From assembly GCF_041146395.1 (NCBI RefSeq), contig NC_090990.1, positions 43,410,001 to 43,474,000 on the forward strand: DNA of 64,000 nt, in the 5' to 3' direction. The translations under genes were made by a program, and so were the position numbers. Numbering within the stretch: the stretch's first letter is position 1; every line of letters begins with the position of its first letter. Source of the DNA: Eulemur rufifrons (taxonomy: Eukaryota; Chordata; Mammalia; Primates; Lemuridae). The notes under the pieces were generated by a model. That model made no database searches. It saw only the letters and a list, made by a program, of their open reading frames with translations, and was not told where the DNA came from. Below are positions 1 through 11,735 of the stretch, piece after piece.

Positions 1-201
1 ATAAGCCTTTTAGTATCTGTAAGGTGATTAGTAATGTCATTTCCTTTATTCCAGACTTTTTTCATTTGTGCTTTGTCTCTTATTCTTGATCACTCTAGCA
101 AAAGGTTTATACATTTTACTATTTTCATTAAATTTTTAGTTTTAATTTTTTTCTAATTTTTTTTTCTGCTGTTTCATGTCCCCCACTCTACTTTGTATTA
201 T

Positions 202-528
202 AGTTGGCCTCAATATCTGTGGGTTCCATATCCTTCAATTCAACCAAGTGTGGACTGAAAATATTTAGGGAAAAAAACAATAAAGAATGATACAATAATA
301 AAGAATAATATAAATTTTTAAAAATACAGTATAACAATTATTTACATGGCATTTACATTGTATTAAGTATTATAAGTAATCTAGAGATGACTTCATGTAT
401 ATAGGAGGATGTGTGTAGGTTATATGTAAATACTATGCTATTTTATATAAGGGACTGGAACATCCATGAATTTTGGCATCTGAAGGGGGTCCTGGAACCA
501 ATCCTCATGGGTAATGAGGGACAAGTGT
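202..528. mobile_element. Tigger-type (pogo/Tc1) DNA transposon fossil, MER8-like
   Basis: The ends are imperfect inverted repeats (agttggcctcaatatctgtg at the left; the right end reads inwards as cacttgtccctcattaccca). The element is flanked by TA dinucleotides, the target-site duplication of Tc1/mariner-type elements. The interior 'tagagatgacttcatgtata' and 'ttttatataagggactgga' blocks match my memory of the MER8/Tigger consensus. It is non-autonomous, has no transposase frame, and interrupts the older L1. Confidence 0.8.
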
Positions 529-819
529 ATTTCCTTCCTTCTACTAGCTTTGGGTTTTAAGTGCTCTTATTTTTCTAGTTGTTTAATTAGAAAACAGTGT
601 AAACTTAAGTCACCGGTTTGAAATCTTTCTTTCTTTCTAATATAGGCATTACAAACTATAAATTTTGCTCTAACTAGACTCTATAAATTTTGATGCTTTG
701 TTTTCATTTTTGTTCAGCATGAAATATTTTCCAGTATTCTCTGTGATTTATTCTTTGACTTATGGTTTTAGAATTGTATTGCCTAATTTCCAAATATTTG
801 TGAGTTTCTCAAATTTCTT

Positions 820-1116
820 TCAGCTACTGATGTTTAATTTGATATTGGTTTCATTGAAGAATACACTTTGCATGACTTCAATTATTTTCAATTTGTTGAT
901 GCTTGGTTTATGCTTTAGCATGTGTCCATCCTGAAGAATTATTCTATGTGTGCTTAAAAAGAATATAAATTCTGCTGCTTTTGGATAGAGTGCTCTATAG
1001 ATATCAGTTAGGTCAAACTGGATGATAGTGTTATTCAAGTCATCTATATAATTGCTGGTTTTCTGTCTAGTTGGCCTATCAATTTTTAAGAGTATGATAT
1101 TGAGGTATTCAACCAT
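820..1116 (-). pseudogene. L1 ORF2 endonuclease-domain fragment
   Basis: An open 98-codon minus-strand frame resembles the C-terminal part of the L1 ORF2p apurinic-like endonuclease domain. The segments KIDRPTRQK, DDLNNTI, DLTDIYR and GHMLKHKPSINK follow in the order seen in L1. It lies inside the antisense L1 and has no intact upstream or downstream ORF2 sequence. It is a transposon relic and not a host gene. Confidence 0.8.
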
Positions 1117-1333
1117 TATTATTGAATTTTTTACTTTCCCTTCAGTTCTTTCTGTTTTTGCTTCATGTATTTTGGGGCTCTGTTATTAGGTGCATATATG
1201 TTTATAATTATTCTGTTTTCCTGATATCTTGTCCCACTTTCTCGTTAGTAACATTTTATGTCTTAAAGCCTATTTTGTTTGATATTAGTATAGTGACTAG
1301 ACTTCTCTTTTGGTAATTCATATGGTATATCTT

Positions 1334-1495
1334 TTGTTATTTCAAAATATTAAGGGGGTACAAATGTTTTTGGTTACATGTATCGATTTTGTTATGCTTG
1401 AGTCAGGGTTGTAAGTGTGCCCATCACCCAGAGAGTGTTCACTGTGCCAGTTAGGTAGGTTTTCACTCATCCCCTCCTCCCCTCTTATTATTTTG
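1334..1495 (-). mobile_element. Young L1 3' end (strepsirrhine-type), antisense
   Basis: The stretch starting 'ttatttcaaaatattaaggg', then 'ggtacaaatgtttttggtta' and 'gtgtgcccatcacccagaga', is the complement of the L1 3' end seen again in sense at 56701-56965 (which ends ...gtacccccataatatg plus A tail). It is 5'-truncated and inserted in the older L1. This 3' end is a lineage marker that I associate with lemurs and galagos. Confidence 0.7.
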
Positions 1496-3560
1496 TATTA
1501 ATACTAACTTAATTCTAATGAGATATAGAAACTTTGTTATATCTCCATTTCCTTTCTCTTCCTTTGTGCTATTATATATATCATTATATGCTATAGGCCC
1601 AAACAATACAGTTTTGTAATTATTGTTTCATGCAATTGTCTTTAAATCAGTTAAGAGAAGAAAAATATGTATTTACTGTCATTTACATATTTACCCACAT
1701 AATTAACTTAACAGGAGCTTTTTATTTCATCACAGGTTCAAGTTATCATCTGGTATCATTTCCTTTCAGCCTGAAAACTTGCTTTACTAATTCTTATAAA
1801 GCAGGTCTGCTAGCAACAAATTCTTTCAGTCTTTGTTTATCTGAGGGTGTCTTTATTTCAACTCCCTTTGTAAAGAATAGTTTTACTGAACATAGAATTC
1901 TTGGTTAATAGGTTTTTGTCTTTTGGCAACTTGCTGACTTCCAGTGTCTCTTGTTTCTGATGACAAGTCAGTTGTTTATCTTATTGTGGTTCCTCAGTGT
2001 ATAATGAATTGTTTTACTTCTTGCTGCTCTTAGGATTGTTTAAGTTTTGTTTTCACCCATTTGACCATAATATATCTAAGTGTGGATTTTTTGTGTGTGT
2101 ATCCTATTGACTTCATTGAGGTTCTTGGATGCACAGATTTTTTTAATTAAATTTGGTGAAATTTTGGCCATGATTTCTTCAAATAATTTTTCTTCCCCTT
2201 TCTCTCACTCATTTCCTTGTGAAACTCACACTAAAACATATGTAGGTATGCTTAAAGGTATCCTATGGATCTCTGAGGCTCTGTGCATTTTTCTTCATTT
2301 TTTTCCTGTTATTCAAATTGGATAAATCCTATTTATCTATTTTGAAATTCACTAAATCTTTCTTCTGACATCTTCAAGATGTCAGATGATGTTGACCCTT
2401 CAATTTTTTTCAATTATTTTATTTTTCAACTCCAGACTGAGGTGGGGTTTTTTATAATTAATATATCTTTGTTAATATTCTCTGTGAAATGGTTCATTGT
2501 AATCATACTTTCCTTTGACTTTTAAAACATGATGTGAAACATATTTATAATAGCTGCTTTGAAGACTTTTTCTGCTAAGTCCAAATTGGGGTCCCTAAGA
2601 GATAGTTTTCCTTGAACACTTTTTTTTCCTGCATATGGGCCATACGTTCTTGTTTCTTTGCACATCGCATTTTTTGGTTGTTTTATAAATAATATTTTAG
2701 ATTATGTTGATAATATATGGTAGGAATTCTATATTCTGATTCTTCCCAAAGGTGGTTATTGCTGCTGCTGCAGTTTTGGTTTTGTTATTTATTTAGTGAC
2801 TTTATTGGACTAATTCTGTAGAACTTGTCTTTCCCAAATTTTATAGCTGCTAGCATTTCTACTCAGTTTTTCTTTTATTCCTATTTTTATGATTAAGCAT
2901 GTGTCATAGAGGTTGCTCCTGGTCAGTATAGTTTAGTGGTCATGCAATGGTTGGTCAGAGGTAGTACTTAAATACCTTGATTCAGTAAGATTTCTATCTT
3001 CTGCTATTGGATCTGTATGCAGGTTGAAGAACACATTCAACATCCAAGCAGTTTACAAATTTGTCCCAGTTTACTATCTGATGTGACTTCTTGCATTTCT
3101 TCTGTGAGTTCGTGAGGTTTCACATTCAGCTATGGCTCAATAGTTAGCTAAGGTGTTCTCTGGTGTCTCCAGAGTATGCATGCAGCAGTGCTCATGTATG
3201 TAGCCTTTCAGACCAACAGGGATATGTGGCAATTTTTAAGGGTCCACAGTGACTATCTCTTTCTAGATCTCTCTGTTAAAATTTTGGCTAGTCTGTTGAC
3301 CTGTGGCTTGCCCCAATCAGTATTGCAAGTTGGCTTTTCCATTGTTTGCCACCAAGATTGCTATTCTTTTTAGCAATGCCCCTGGACATGCATACCACTC
3401 CAAATCAAGCCGGTCTTCTCTCGAAGCAGAGCTTCTAATTTTCAGTTTGCAGAGCCCTTATAGAACTACCCCACACATTTTACAGAAGCAGGCTTTGTTC
3501 TTAAGGGAGCAGGGAAGACCTGTCCTGTTCAGAACTGCCTGGGATTACAGATGGAAAGTC

Positions 3561-5105
3561 TTTCTTATTCTGTAATTCAATAATAAACTCACTTACTTGA
3601 AGATATAAACCACATTTTCCAATGTCAGTTTTATCAGAAACAAGTATCTTTTAAAAATATAACATGATTTTTTTCTACCTCTAATCTCTTCATTGATTGG
3701 GTTAGTTTTTATGAAGAGAAGAGTTCCAGTAGCTGGGACTTGAATTCCTACTCCCTGAATTCTGGATCAAACCTCTTTAAGCTAGACCATTTTGCCTCCT
3801 ATTCAAGTGTTTTGAATGAAAATAACAAATAAAATGGAAAAGTAGGTCCTGGTCTCAAGGTCCACCATCCAAATACATGGAAAAGCTACTTGGCACAAAC
3901 CACTTAAAATGCAGTAGGGTCAGCTAAAAATAATGCTTGTCCTCTAATCTAATTTGATGTTTATGCCAACTGGCCGGTACATGAATTCTAAGAAATCACT
4001 AGTTTTCACAGCAAGCACTAAGGTAAGCTCATGTTCTGGGGAAGACCATGTTTTCTTTGGCTAGCAGATGTTTTGTTAGCTGACATTTAGATATACGTCA
4101 AAGTTGTCTTTTGTTATTATACATAATGGGTCTCAAAGAATAAATGAAAAGCCTTTTACTCTAATTCAGAATACATTTTGCCACTCTGAAGGATACATTG
4201 GTTGAGCTCTTAAAAGCTCAGGCACGGGTACAGGAGAATGACACAGCTGAATCCATGCCTATGGGAACAAAGAAACTGGTCATGTTTAGCACGAAGAACA
4301 GACTGCATCCAAATCAACCTGTTTCACTAAGAAATGGATAAGGTTCCTTATTATTTCCTTTAGTTGGATAAATGCTCTTATCCCATAGTATATGGGGAAA
4401 AAGTCAATTATCTTTCCTATTAAATATTTCCATGGTATGATGTAAGAACCACTACTAGTTTGATGAGAATTTCTACCTAATCAGTATGTTCCATGGTATA
4501 CTTTGAGACTCATCAGTCACAAAAGTAACACTTCCTACGGTCTAAAAAAATGAGAGGGAACCAGGAGAAGAGAAGGATGGATAAAGTGTCATGGGTTTAT
4601 GTCCTCATTATCTGCAGGCATCTGAGGTTTTCAGTTGTGTGCCGAGGAAACATACATAAATGGGACCTCCAACAGTTATTTTCCCGACATAGCTCTAGGG
4701 CCTGCTGCAAATGCATGCTGGGCAAGCGTCCTGATGCCATGTCACGTAGCGGTCACCCAGACTGAAAGCCCTACTTCTAGCCGGAAGCCCTACTGACAGC
4801 TCAGGAACCTGGAATGCTTTCCTGATTGGACATCTGGCCTGGCTAGAGGTCTTCTTTCATGCTGATTCCTGAAGCCTACCACAGCTATTTATTTAATGAA
4901 GATTTGAATCTTTAATGTATGATATCACTCTGCCCATACTTCCGGCAAAGTAGCTTCATGCTGGAACTTCAGCAGTCCCCTGGAAGCTCAGCCCAAGTCA
5001 GCTACTCCCTTTGCTTCCCCAGCCAGCACTGTTGCCTGCACAGAAATGGGCCACCCTTCAAGAGGCAGAGGAAGCTACTGTGTTATAGAAATAAACAAGC
5101 TCTTG
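3561..5105. other. Non-repetitive or unrecognised DNA
   Basis: I see no repeat family, RNA gene or convincing exon. Open frames here (for example 4550-4765 and 4919-5113) are short and show no recognisable domain. Confidence 0.5.
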
Positions 5106-5109
5106 ACAG

Positions 5110-5235
5110 CTGAAGGCTTGTGTTCAGGTGGTGCTGCCCTCTACAATCTATATGACCTGGGGCAAGCAGTTGCGTTTCTCAGAACCCTGGGCTGTTCATC
5201 TCTGACATGTGGATAGAGCCACTGACCCCAGAGTT
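5110..5235 (+). repeat. MIR SINE fragment, weak
   Basis: 'atatgacctggggcaagcag' followed by 'cagaaccctgggctgttcat' resembles the degenerate tRNA-derived MIR core ('gaccttgggcaagtca...cctcagtttcctcat'). Confidence 0.4.
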
Positions 5236-5239
5236 TGCG

Positions 5240-5745
5240 CGGTAGATACTGTGGCTTGCCTCACTCAGCACCCATTTTAACCCCCTTCCAACTAGCATTC
5301 TGTTCTACAAGCAAAACTACATTTCCTGAACTCTATTTCAGAAAGGGTACAGTCACGTGAATAATTTCTTCCATTTATACACATCCACCCGAGACTTCTG
5401 TGCAGAGAGCCACATGAGGCAGTAGCCACCAGGGAGAGCAAACCTTCTGGCAAGTTGAGCAGCAGAGACCCCTGGGTCTTCCGAAGCAGCAGGGGTAGAG
5501 TTCTTGGCTTCAGGCCTGAGTGTAATAGAGGCCAAATAGCAGACACCAGGGCAACAGGCTCTTAACTAGAGCGGGGCTGTAAAGCAACTAGGAAGCTTCT
5601 GCTGGCCATGGTGTTCGTGGTGGTATAACATCTAAGCCCGGTTCTCTGTCTCTTTCTGAGATATTGTGAGCTACCAGATACTCTTTAATTGATCCCTTCT
5701 GCTTAGATTATTGCATTGTTATCTGCAGCCAAAAAGCCTGAAAAT
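5240..5745 (+). repeat. Possible ancient LTR (MLT1-like)
   Basis: 'caaaactacatttcctgaac' and an ending 'gttatctgcagccaaaaagc' recall MaLR-type LTR sequence in sense. The similarity is weak and the family is not secure. Open frames on the minus strand here are incidental. Confidence 0.3.
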
Positions 5746-5884
5746 AAGTTATTTTATTAAAGGAGTAAATAAAAATGAAGGTAACTTATAAACTCTGAGT
5801 TACACAAATGGTACAAACTTATATTTAATAACTTTCTTGTTTTCTTTTTAAAGATGAATATATTGCAGAAGATCTGGAAAGGGA

Positions 5885-6490
5885 AGTTGTCATTTAATTC
5901 TCAAAACATTTCTATGGGAAGGCATTAGTTCTCTATTTCGGCAATAATGCTAAATAACAAACCACCCTAACACTCAGTAAATTATTCAGTTTGAAAGTCA
6001 TCTAGATGGTTCTTCTGGTTTAGCCTGGACTTTCTCACATGTCTGGGTGCTAACTGGCTATTGGATAATCCAGGCTGGCTTTCCTGGGACAATTGGGCCA
6101 ACTTTCCTTCTCTACATGTCTCTCTCATCTTCCAACAGGCTAGACCAAGCGTGTTTTCATGACTGTGGCAGAGGAGCAAGAGTACAACTGGAAACACTCT
6201 AGCATTATTTAAGCCTCTGCTTGTATCACATTTGCTAATATCCCATTGGATAAGTCATATCATATAGGATCAGAGTGAGATAGTGCTAAGTTACCAGGGC
6301 AAAAGGTATGGACACAAAAAAGAAGGGTGAAGAATTGGGGCTATTACTGAAATCTGTCACAGCAGATATATCTCAATTTTATAGATTATTAAAGAGGCTC
6401 AGAGAGATTAAGTAAATTGTCCTGCCTCCCAAACATAGTAAGTGATGGTGATAAAAGGTTAATCCACTTTAATCTGGCTCCAAAGCACCA
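5885..6490 (-). repeat. MIR SINE, split by an MLT1 LTR
   Basis: 'catttaattctcaaaacatt' (5895 region) and 'agaggctcagagagattaag' (6390 region) are the two halves of one minus-strand MIR. The intervening 5945-6362 is an MLT1 insertion. Confidence 0.6.
5945..6362 (-). mobile_element. MLT1 (MaLR/ERVL-related) solo LTR, antisense
   Basis: It begins 'aataacaaaccaccctaaca', the complement of the MLT1 3' end ('...tggggtggtttgttacgcag'). It continues with 'gctaactggctattggataa' and ends near 'gaagaattggggctattact'. An old non-coding LTR, with no internal retroviral sequence. Confidence 0.65.
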
Positions 6491-6514
6491 AGGAACATTC
6501 TGTTAAATGCAAAT

Positions 6515-6650
6515 AAATGTGTGTATATATATTTATATATAAGTATGATGTATTTTATAAAATATGTTACATATGTATACATGTAAATATCCACAAATAC
6601 ATATATTACCTTGTTATATATATATTTGTGTATGTGCATATGTGTGAGGA
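6515..6650. repeat. AT-rich low-complexity tract
   Basis: Alternating TA/TG/CA runs (tgtatatatatttatatata ... ttatatatatatttgtgtat). Simple-sequence DNA. Confidence 0.85.
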
Positions 6651-6664
6651 CCAGACATACAGAT

Positions 6665-6878
6665 CAAGGGTTGGCAAAGGATAGCTCACAAGCCAAATCC
6701 AGCTAAAAATCTGTTTTTTAACAACATGTGAGATAAGAATAGTTTTTCAATTTTTAAAGCTTGTAAAATAAAATTTAAAAATCAAAGAATATGTGACAGA
6801 GATCATCTGTGGCTGGTCTTCAAAGCCTACAATATTTACTATATGGTTCTTTACAGAAAAAAATTGCGAGAGAATGGA
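6665..6878 (+). mobile_element. hAT-Charlie-type DNA transposon fossil
   Basis: It starts 'aagggttggcaaaggatagc' and 'cacaagccaaatccagctaa' and ends 'ttctttacagaaaaaaattg'. This matches the mammalian hAT-type repeat whose ends read 'ggtcggcaaactacggcccg' and 'cagaaaaagtttgccgaccc'. The family name is not certain. Confidence 0.7.
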
Positions 6879-6879
6879 T

Positions 6880-7880
6880 TCAATGCATGACTTATTGATC
6901 CAATGGACCAATGTTTATAATTTACAACAAACTCTCTACTAATGAGAAGTCTCCCCCGAAAAGAAAGGACTGAGTCTTCAGATACTAAGTGAACATTCAA
7001 GTGGAAAGTGAACATTCATTAGAAATAGCATAAACCAGATAACCTCTAAGGCCTGTCTAATGCTCAGATCCCATGGTTATAATTATGGAGCTAGGAACTG
7101 ATGCATTACAGGTGATCACTGGAAGATACAATTGTTGAAAGATAAAAAGCTCTCTCTAGTGGAAATGTTACAGTTCAAAGATAAACAATCAAGCCATGGT
7201 GTCTTAACACTTGGAATTTATTCAATAATATCATTAACATGCTAACAATTGACAGTAGTGGCCATGTATACCTGTCACCATCAAAGACTAGCAAAGGCGT
7301 TAACTCACTGATTAGGTTGTGTTTTTCTCTGGATACACTTGTATGACCAAAGCTGAAGGTAGCCGAGCCTTCAGTAAATGGAAGTTTGCTTGTATACCTG
7401 AATTTCATGGGTCTTAAATGTTCCACGAGGGAACCGAGCACAGCAAAAGTATTTATACACCACAACCACTAATCAGGGTTTAATTAGCCTTATAATTAGA
7501 AGGGTAAACAGAAGTAAAATTCCCAAATTGCTCATTGTTTTTTTTTTTTTAACATGTCCATGTAGCACCATTTCATTTGCCTTTGCACCCCTTAGAATTT
7601 TAGCACAAAATTAATCATTAAATTTTGTTAACTACTGAATGAATTGCCTGATTTCTATAAAATTTAGCTTTATCATATTTGGTTAATTGCAATGTCCAAG
7701 TGTATCAACCACAGGCTTGTTCAGCTCTATGAATATTACCAAAAGAGGAAAAGAATGTCTTTACTCCCAGCCATCCTGCGGTTGTCCCAGTGCAAAATAG
7801 CAGTGCAGATCTGGACGGCTTGCTACCATTAAAGTAGCTTTTCCATGAGGCTTATTTAATTTTATCTTCAGGAAAGTTGG
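6880..7880. other. Unrecognised DNA
   Basis: No repeat or exon is recognised. It contains a T11 run at about 7540. The 96-codon minus-strand frame at 7175-7465 has no known domain. Confidence 0.4.
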
Positions 7881-7884
7881 TTTA

Positions 7885-7985
7885 AATGTCACTCTCTTCA
7901 TTTTGCAAGTGACAAAACTGACATGCAGAGAAGCCAAGTGGTTTTCCTGAGGTCATTTGGTCTAGGACAAGGTTTCTCAAAGCCT
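7885..7985 (-). repeat. MIR SINE fragment, weak
   Basis: 'cttcattttgcaagtgacaa' followed by 'cagagaagccaagtggtttt' resembles the minus-strand MIR core ('ccattttacagatgaggaaa...'). Confidence 0.4.
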
Positions 7986-7989
7986 GAGT

Positions 7990-9730
7990 CCCAGACGGTC
8001 CTCATTGCTATCTATCACTTAGTCTTTATACCAGATGCCTCTCATGTCCACTCAAAATGCACTGGTTTCACCCAACCCCTTGTTCCACCTCAGCTGTCCC
8101 TATAACAACCAGCCCTGCCCAGGTCCCAACTGACTTCCCATGAGTGCAACCTGACAGCACCTGGGTCACACCAATGGCCTGTGCCTTTGTCTCTTGTCCT
8201 TGCTGCTTTTGCTGAGGTATAGAAGTCACAGGATCTACTGATACTTGGCACTGTGTATTTTCAATCTGGAAGTTCATGGGGCAAGCCTTTGGCCCATGGG
8301 AATGGGAGACAGTGGATAAACTCTTCTCCCTTCCTTCCCCGGTCTGACCGTTCTGAGACACAGCTGTTCCATAGACTATGGAAGACAGCCTTGTGAGGTT
8401 TCATTTGACAGGACGTGGAAGCCACCTAACAACACAGCCTCATGTTGGTGCTCCTTTTTCCCTTCATCATTCCCTTCTGCCCTCCTGGTACTTCCCTGGG
8501 ATGCTAGTCCTTAATAAAGCAGGAGGATACAAGCCTTTGCCTCAGGCTCTGCTTTCTGGGACCCCAGACATATATTACTGGATTAGAACATCTGGGAAGG
8601 GAGCATTTTTACAAGTTCCCCATATGATACTCAGGCACTATGCAATCTGAGGGCCATTGGTTATAAAATGTGAGCCTAGTGCAAAGGACTCTAAATTCAG
8701 TTGCTCTTTCTATACTAATAGTAACACATGCCAGATAAAAGGAAGATAACCCTGTTGTTCTCATGCTGAGTCGAGAATGGTGAAAGAAACCCCTGAGGGC
8801 ACCACCTCCGCTGCATGCTTCAAGGGGCTGCTGAGCGCTCCTGACCCTGACAACAGCTGCTCCCACGTAGTGAACCAGCTCGCCTGCCCATCTGGGCACT
8901 GGTCTAGCCTGTCCAGGCTACACCGGCTTGTGATGTCAAATGGGCTACACTATGAGTAGTGAGTGTCCTGCTCTCAGTCAGTAGATACACTGCCTGGACG
9001 TTGGCCACAGTCTTGTCTCTCCCCCGCCCTTTTCTTTTATTCTTCTTCTTCTGGGTTTTATTTTGTTTTTTGTTTTTTTTTTTTAAACAAACCACTCCAA
9101 CCCTAAAGAGCCTGATCCAATTACCATCCATTGTTTCTTTGTCGGGAAATAAATAAAAAATGCATACATAAATAAGATATCTCACTCCCTACCCAAAAAG
9201 TGATTGTGGGGCAGAGGCCTCCGGAGCTTTGTTATAGCTATTTTCACCCTCAATGTCACATCTCTGAAGCAGGATGAAAAGGGATACTGCTGGCAAACAT
9301 CTTTGGAAATGCTATAAATAGCAAATCAGCAAGATCGGGGAACAAAAGAGAAGCACAGCCAGTGTAATTAGTTTACTTACTGAGCAAGTTGACTATTCTG
9401 AGGCTGAGGACTGCGTCCCAGCTGATGAGACCGTGGGACTGGGGAGGGAAGAATAGACTTCCTGCACAGGCTGAGGGGAGGGCACCCAGGCAGGACACCT
9501 GAGCCCCACTGGGCTCTTACAGTCCCCATCCCAGGTTATCAACAGTGGCCCACAGAAGGAATATGGGAAGCACAAAGTCCAAGGACTAGGTACATACAAA
9601 ACGTGAAAAGGAAATCAAGGAGGCTGCTGTTGGAAAGTAGACAGATACACGGGACACAGGGAGGACAGTGCAAGACCTAGGATATCGCAGGAATGGACCT
9701 AAAGATGCTCTCATCCCAAGTTTTCCCAAT
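7990..9730. other. Unrecognised DNA with a T-rich tract
   Basis: No gene or repeat family was recognised. A pyrimidine/T-rich tract runs 9027-9086 and produces low-complexity frames on both strands. Confidence 0.4.
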
Positions 9731-9734
9731 AATG

Positions 9735-9905
9735 ATAATAATAATATTAACTAATGTTTACCGAGTACTTACTATTAGCACATTTAATCCTCACAGGAAC
9801 TTTCTTAAGGTACATACTGCTTTTATTCCCATTTCAAACATGAGGAAACTGAGGTTTAGAAAAATTAGGTACCTTGCCTAAGGGTACACTACTAGTTGCA
9901 AACTT
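9735..9905 (-). repeat. MIR SINE
   Basis: 'ccgagtacttactattagca', 'cacatttaatcctcacagga', 'catgaggaaactgaggttta' and 'ccttgcctaagggtacacta' follow the complement of the MIR consensus in order. Confidence 0.85.
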
Positions 9906-10059
9906 TTTAAGTAATAGAATATTTTTCCTTTTTTTCAGAGTCCCAATAATGAAAACAGAGACAGTAGAGTTGTGAAGAAAAGACTCCTAGACCACCAAAT
10001 TCTAGCACATCATAAAACCCAACTGGAAAACCATTTCCTGAGTACCAGCTGAGGACCAG

Positions 10060-10150
10060 ACAGGGGAATAGGACTGTCCAAGGTCACCTGGGCCAACTAA
10101 CAGTGAGGCTGGGGACACAGGTCTTCTGGAGCCCACCCAGGCCTCCCCCC
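10060..10150 (-). repeat. MIR SINE fragment
   Basis: 'gtccaaggtcacctgggcca' and 'gaggctggggacacaggtct' match the 5' half of MIR in antisense. Confidence 0.5.
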
Positions 10151-10229
10151 AGTGCTGTGTTTCACAGCTAAGGACTGTCCCCATGGAAAGTTCATCCCCC
10201 CCCCCCCTTTGAACCACCAGCAGACAGAG

Positions 10230-10420
10230 AATTTAGTTCTGTCCATGCAGCATCTACCACACTGACTGGGCGTTGCAGGGCTGGGTCCCCTTTGCCTCCT
10301 AACTTGTCTGTAAAGTCCTGAGAGCAGAGTCTGTCTCTTCATATCTTCCAGGTTCCTAGCACAGAGACTGGCACACAGAAGGAACTCATTAAAGTTTATT
10401 AAATGAATGGATGTTTTGAT
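10230..10420 (+). repeat. L2 LINE 3' end
   Basis: 'agagcagagtctgtctcttc', 'ttcctagcacagagactggc' and 'tattaaatgaatggatg' are the typical L2 3' end ('cctggcacatagtaggtgctcaataaatg...gaatgaatg'). Confidence 0.7.
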
Positions 10421-10489
10421 GGACAGAGGAATAAACTAATTAATATGTGAGTACCTGTAAAAATAACACTGTGGAGAATACAAAGTAAT

Positions 10490-10790
10490 CTCATGCCTAA
10501 TATCATCTTTGCTTTTCAAAACCAACTGAAAGGGAGTATCATTCTCATTTTACAGACAAAGGATATCAGGCACCTAAAAGGAAGTTTCTTTTTTTTTTTT
10601 TTTTTAATTATTTTTTTTAAGACTAGTCAAGTGCAGTAGTGAGAAGGGGGAAAGTAGTAGAACAAGGAGTTCAATCTGTAACTGACTGTGAACAATCAAG
10701 TGAGACAACTCACTACCTTCGGACCAGCCAGGAAGTTTCTTTTTTAAAGGCACACAGGTAGAAAGTTGAGAAGTAAGATTGCACTTAGAT
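10490..10790 (-). repeat. MIR SINE, split by a Y1 RNA retrocopy
   Basis: 'cattctcattttacagacaa' with 'ggatatcaggcacct' (left) and 'aaggcacacaggtagaaagt' (right) are parts of one minus-strand MIR. The sequence 'aggaagtttct' occurs on both sides of the insert and marks the target-site duplication. Confidence 0.65.
10616..10729 (-). pseudogene. RNY1-like pseudogene: Y1 RNA (RNY1) retropseudogene
   Basis: On the minus strand the sequence starts at 10729 with ggctggtccgaaggtagtga, contains cagtcagttacagattgaac, and ends ccttctcactactgcacttg followed by actagtctt. This is nearly the whole of vertebrate Y1 RNA, the small cytoplasmic RNA of Ro60 particles. The conserved stem partners are present: GGCTGGTCCGA near the 5' end and CTTGACTAGTC near the 3' end. 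An A-rich tail follows (T-rich on plus, 10589-10617), and 'aggaagtttct' flanks both sides at about 10579-10589 and 10730-10740. These are marks of L1-mediated retroposition. Y genes use an external Pol III promoter, so the copy is expected to be silent. Confidence 0.9.
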
Positions 10791-10809
10791 TTGACTCCTA
10801 AAAATCAAT

Positions 10810-11098
10810 AGGTAGGAAAAATACTGTATGATTCCACTTATATATGGTACCTAGAGTAGTCAAACTCATAGAGATGAAGACAGAATGGTGGTTGTTAGGG
10901 GCTGGGACTAGGAGTGAGGAGGTGTTTTTTTACTAGGTACAGAGTTTCAGTTTTAGACTTCTGTGTATGGATGGTGGTGATGGTGGCAAAACAATGTGAA
11001 TGTATTCAATGTCACTGAACTGTGCACTTAAAAATGGTTAAGATGGTAAATTTGATGTTATTTGCATTTTACCATAATTAAATTTCTTTTTAAAAAAA
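10810..11098 (+). mobile_element. L1 3' UTR/3' end (L1MA/MB-type)
   Basis: 'atactgtatgattccactta', 'gtacctagagtagtcaaact', 'gaatggtggttgttaggggc', 'ctgaactgtgcacttaaaaa' and an A-rich end match the 3' UTR of medium-age mammalian L1s. It is 5'-truncated. Confidence 0.85.
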
Positions 11099-11124
11099 GC
11101 AATAGTTATTATTTGCCACAGTTC

Positions 11125-11536
11125 GGGTATGGTTTGTTTGTCCCCATCATATCTCATGTTGAAATCTGATCCCCACTGTTGGAGGTGGAGCCTGATGGGA
11201 GGGCTTGGGTCATGGGGGCGGATCCCTCATGAATACAGGAGGAGCAGCAGGGGAGTGAATTCTTGCTCCACTAGTTTCTGAGAGAGAGCTGCTTGTTAGA
11301 AAGAGCCTGGCCTCTCCCCTTCCCCTTGCTTCCTCTCTCTCCATGTGATCTTTGCACATGCCGGCTCCCCTTGCCCTTCTGCCACGAGTGGAAGCAGCCT
11401 GCTGCCCTCACCAGGTGCAGATGCCACTGTCTTGCTTCTTGTACAGCCTGCTGAGCAGTGAGCCAAAAAAACTCTTCTCTTTATAAATTACCCAGCCTCC
11501 GATATCCCTTTATAGCAACATAAACGGACTAAGACA
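11125..11536 (+). mobile_element. MST-type (MaLR) solo LTR
   Basis: 'tggtttgtttgtccccatca', 'tctcatgttgaaatctgatc', 'catgggggcggatccctcat', 'tctttataaattacccagcc' and 'ataaacggactaagaca' are the ordered blocks of an MST LTR, a relative of THE1. The 'tttataaattacc' block surrounds the old polyadenylation region. No internal sequence remains. It is inserted into a MIR whose right part resumes at 11537. Confidence 0.85.
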
Positions 11537-11735
11537 TTACTCATCTACTATGTGTGGCACTATTTTAAGCATTTCATCTTTCTTAATCCTCACAGCAACC
11601 TATGAGGTAAGCACTATCATTATCTTTATTTACAAATGAGAAAACTGAGTTACAAAAAGGAAAAGGAACTCGGCCAAAGTCACATAGCCAGTAACCCAAG
11701 AACCAAACCAAGGAGTCTGCTTCCAACAGCTATAA
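11537..11735 (-). repeat. MIR SINE
   Basis: 'ttaatcctcacagcaaccta', 'tgaggtaagcactatcatta' and 'acaaatgagaaaactgagtt' follow antisense MIR. The short piece at 11100-11124 is probably the other side of the LTR insertion. Confidence 0.8.

Larger units (their letters stand above)
1..3560 (-). mobile_element. Old L1 LINE in antisense, interrupted
   Basis: The T-rich plus strand reads as the complement of an old L1: the ORF2 endonuclease/linker region lies at the left and the more 5' part of the element to the right, as expected for a minus-strand copy. A recognisable endonuclease fragment sits at 820-1116. Phrases typical of antisense old L1, such as the stretch around 2040-2300, support the right half. 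A Tigger transposon (202-528) and a younger L1 tail (1334-1495) were inserted later. The right end is uncertain; the match fades after about 2950. Non-functional. Confidence 0.75.

Noticed and set aside
10616..10729. Functional Y1 gene
   Set aside because: The A tail, target-site duplication and lack of a recognisable upstream Pol III promoter mark a retrocopy.
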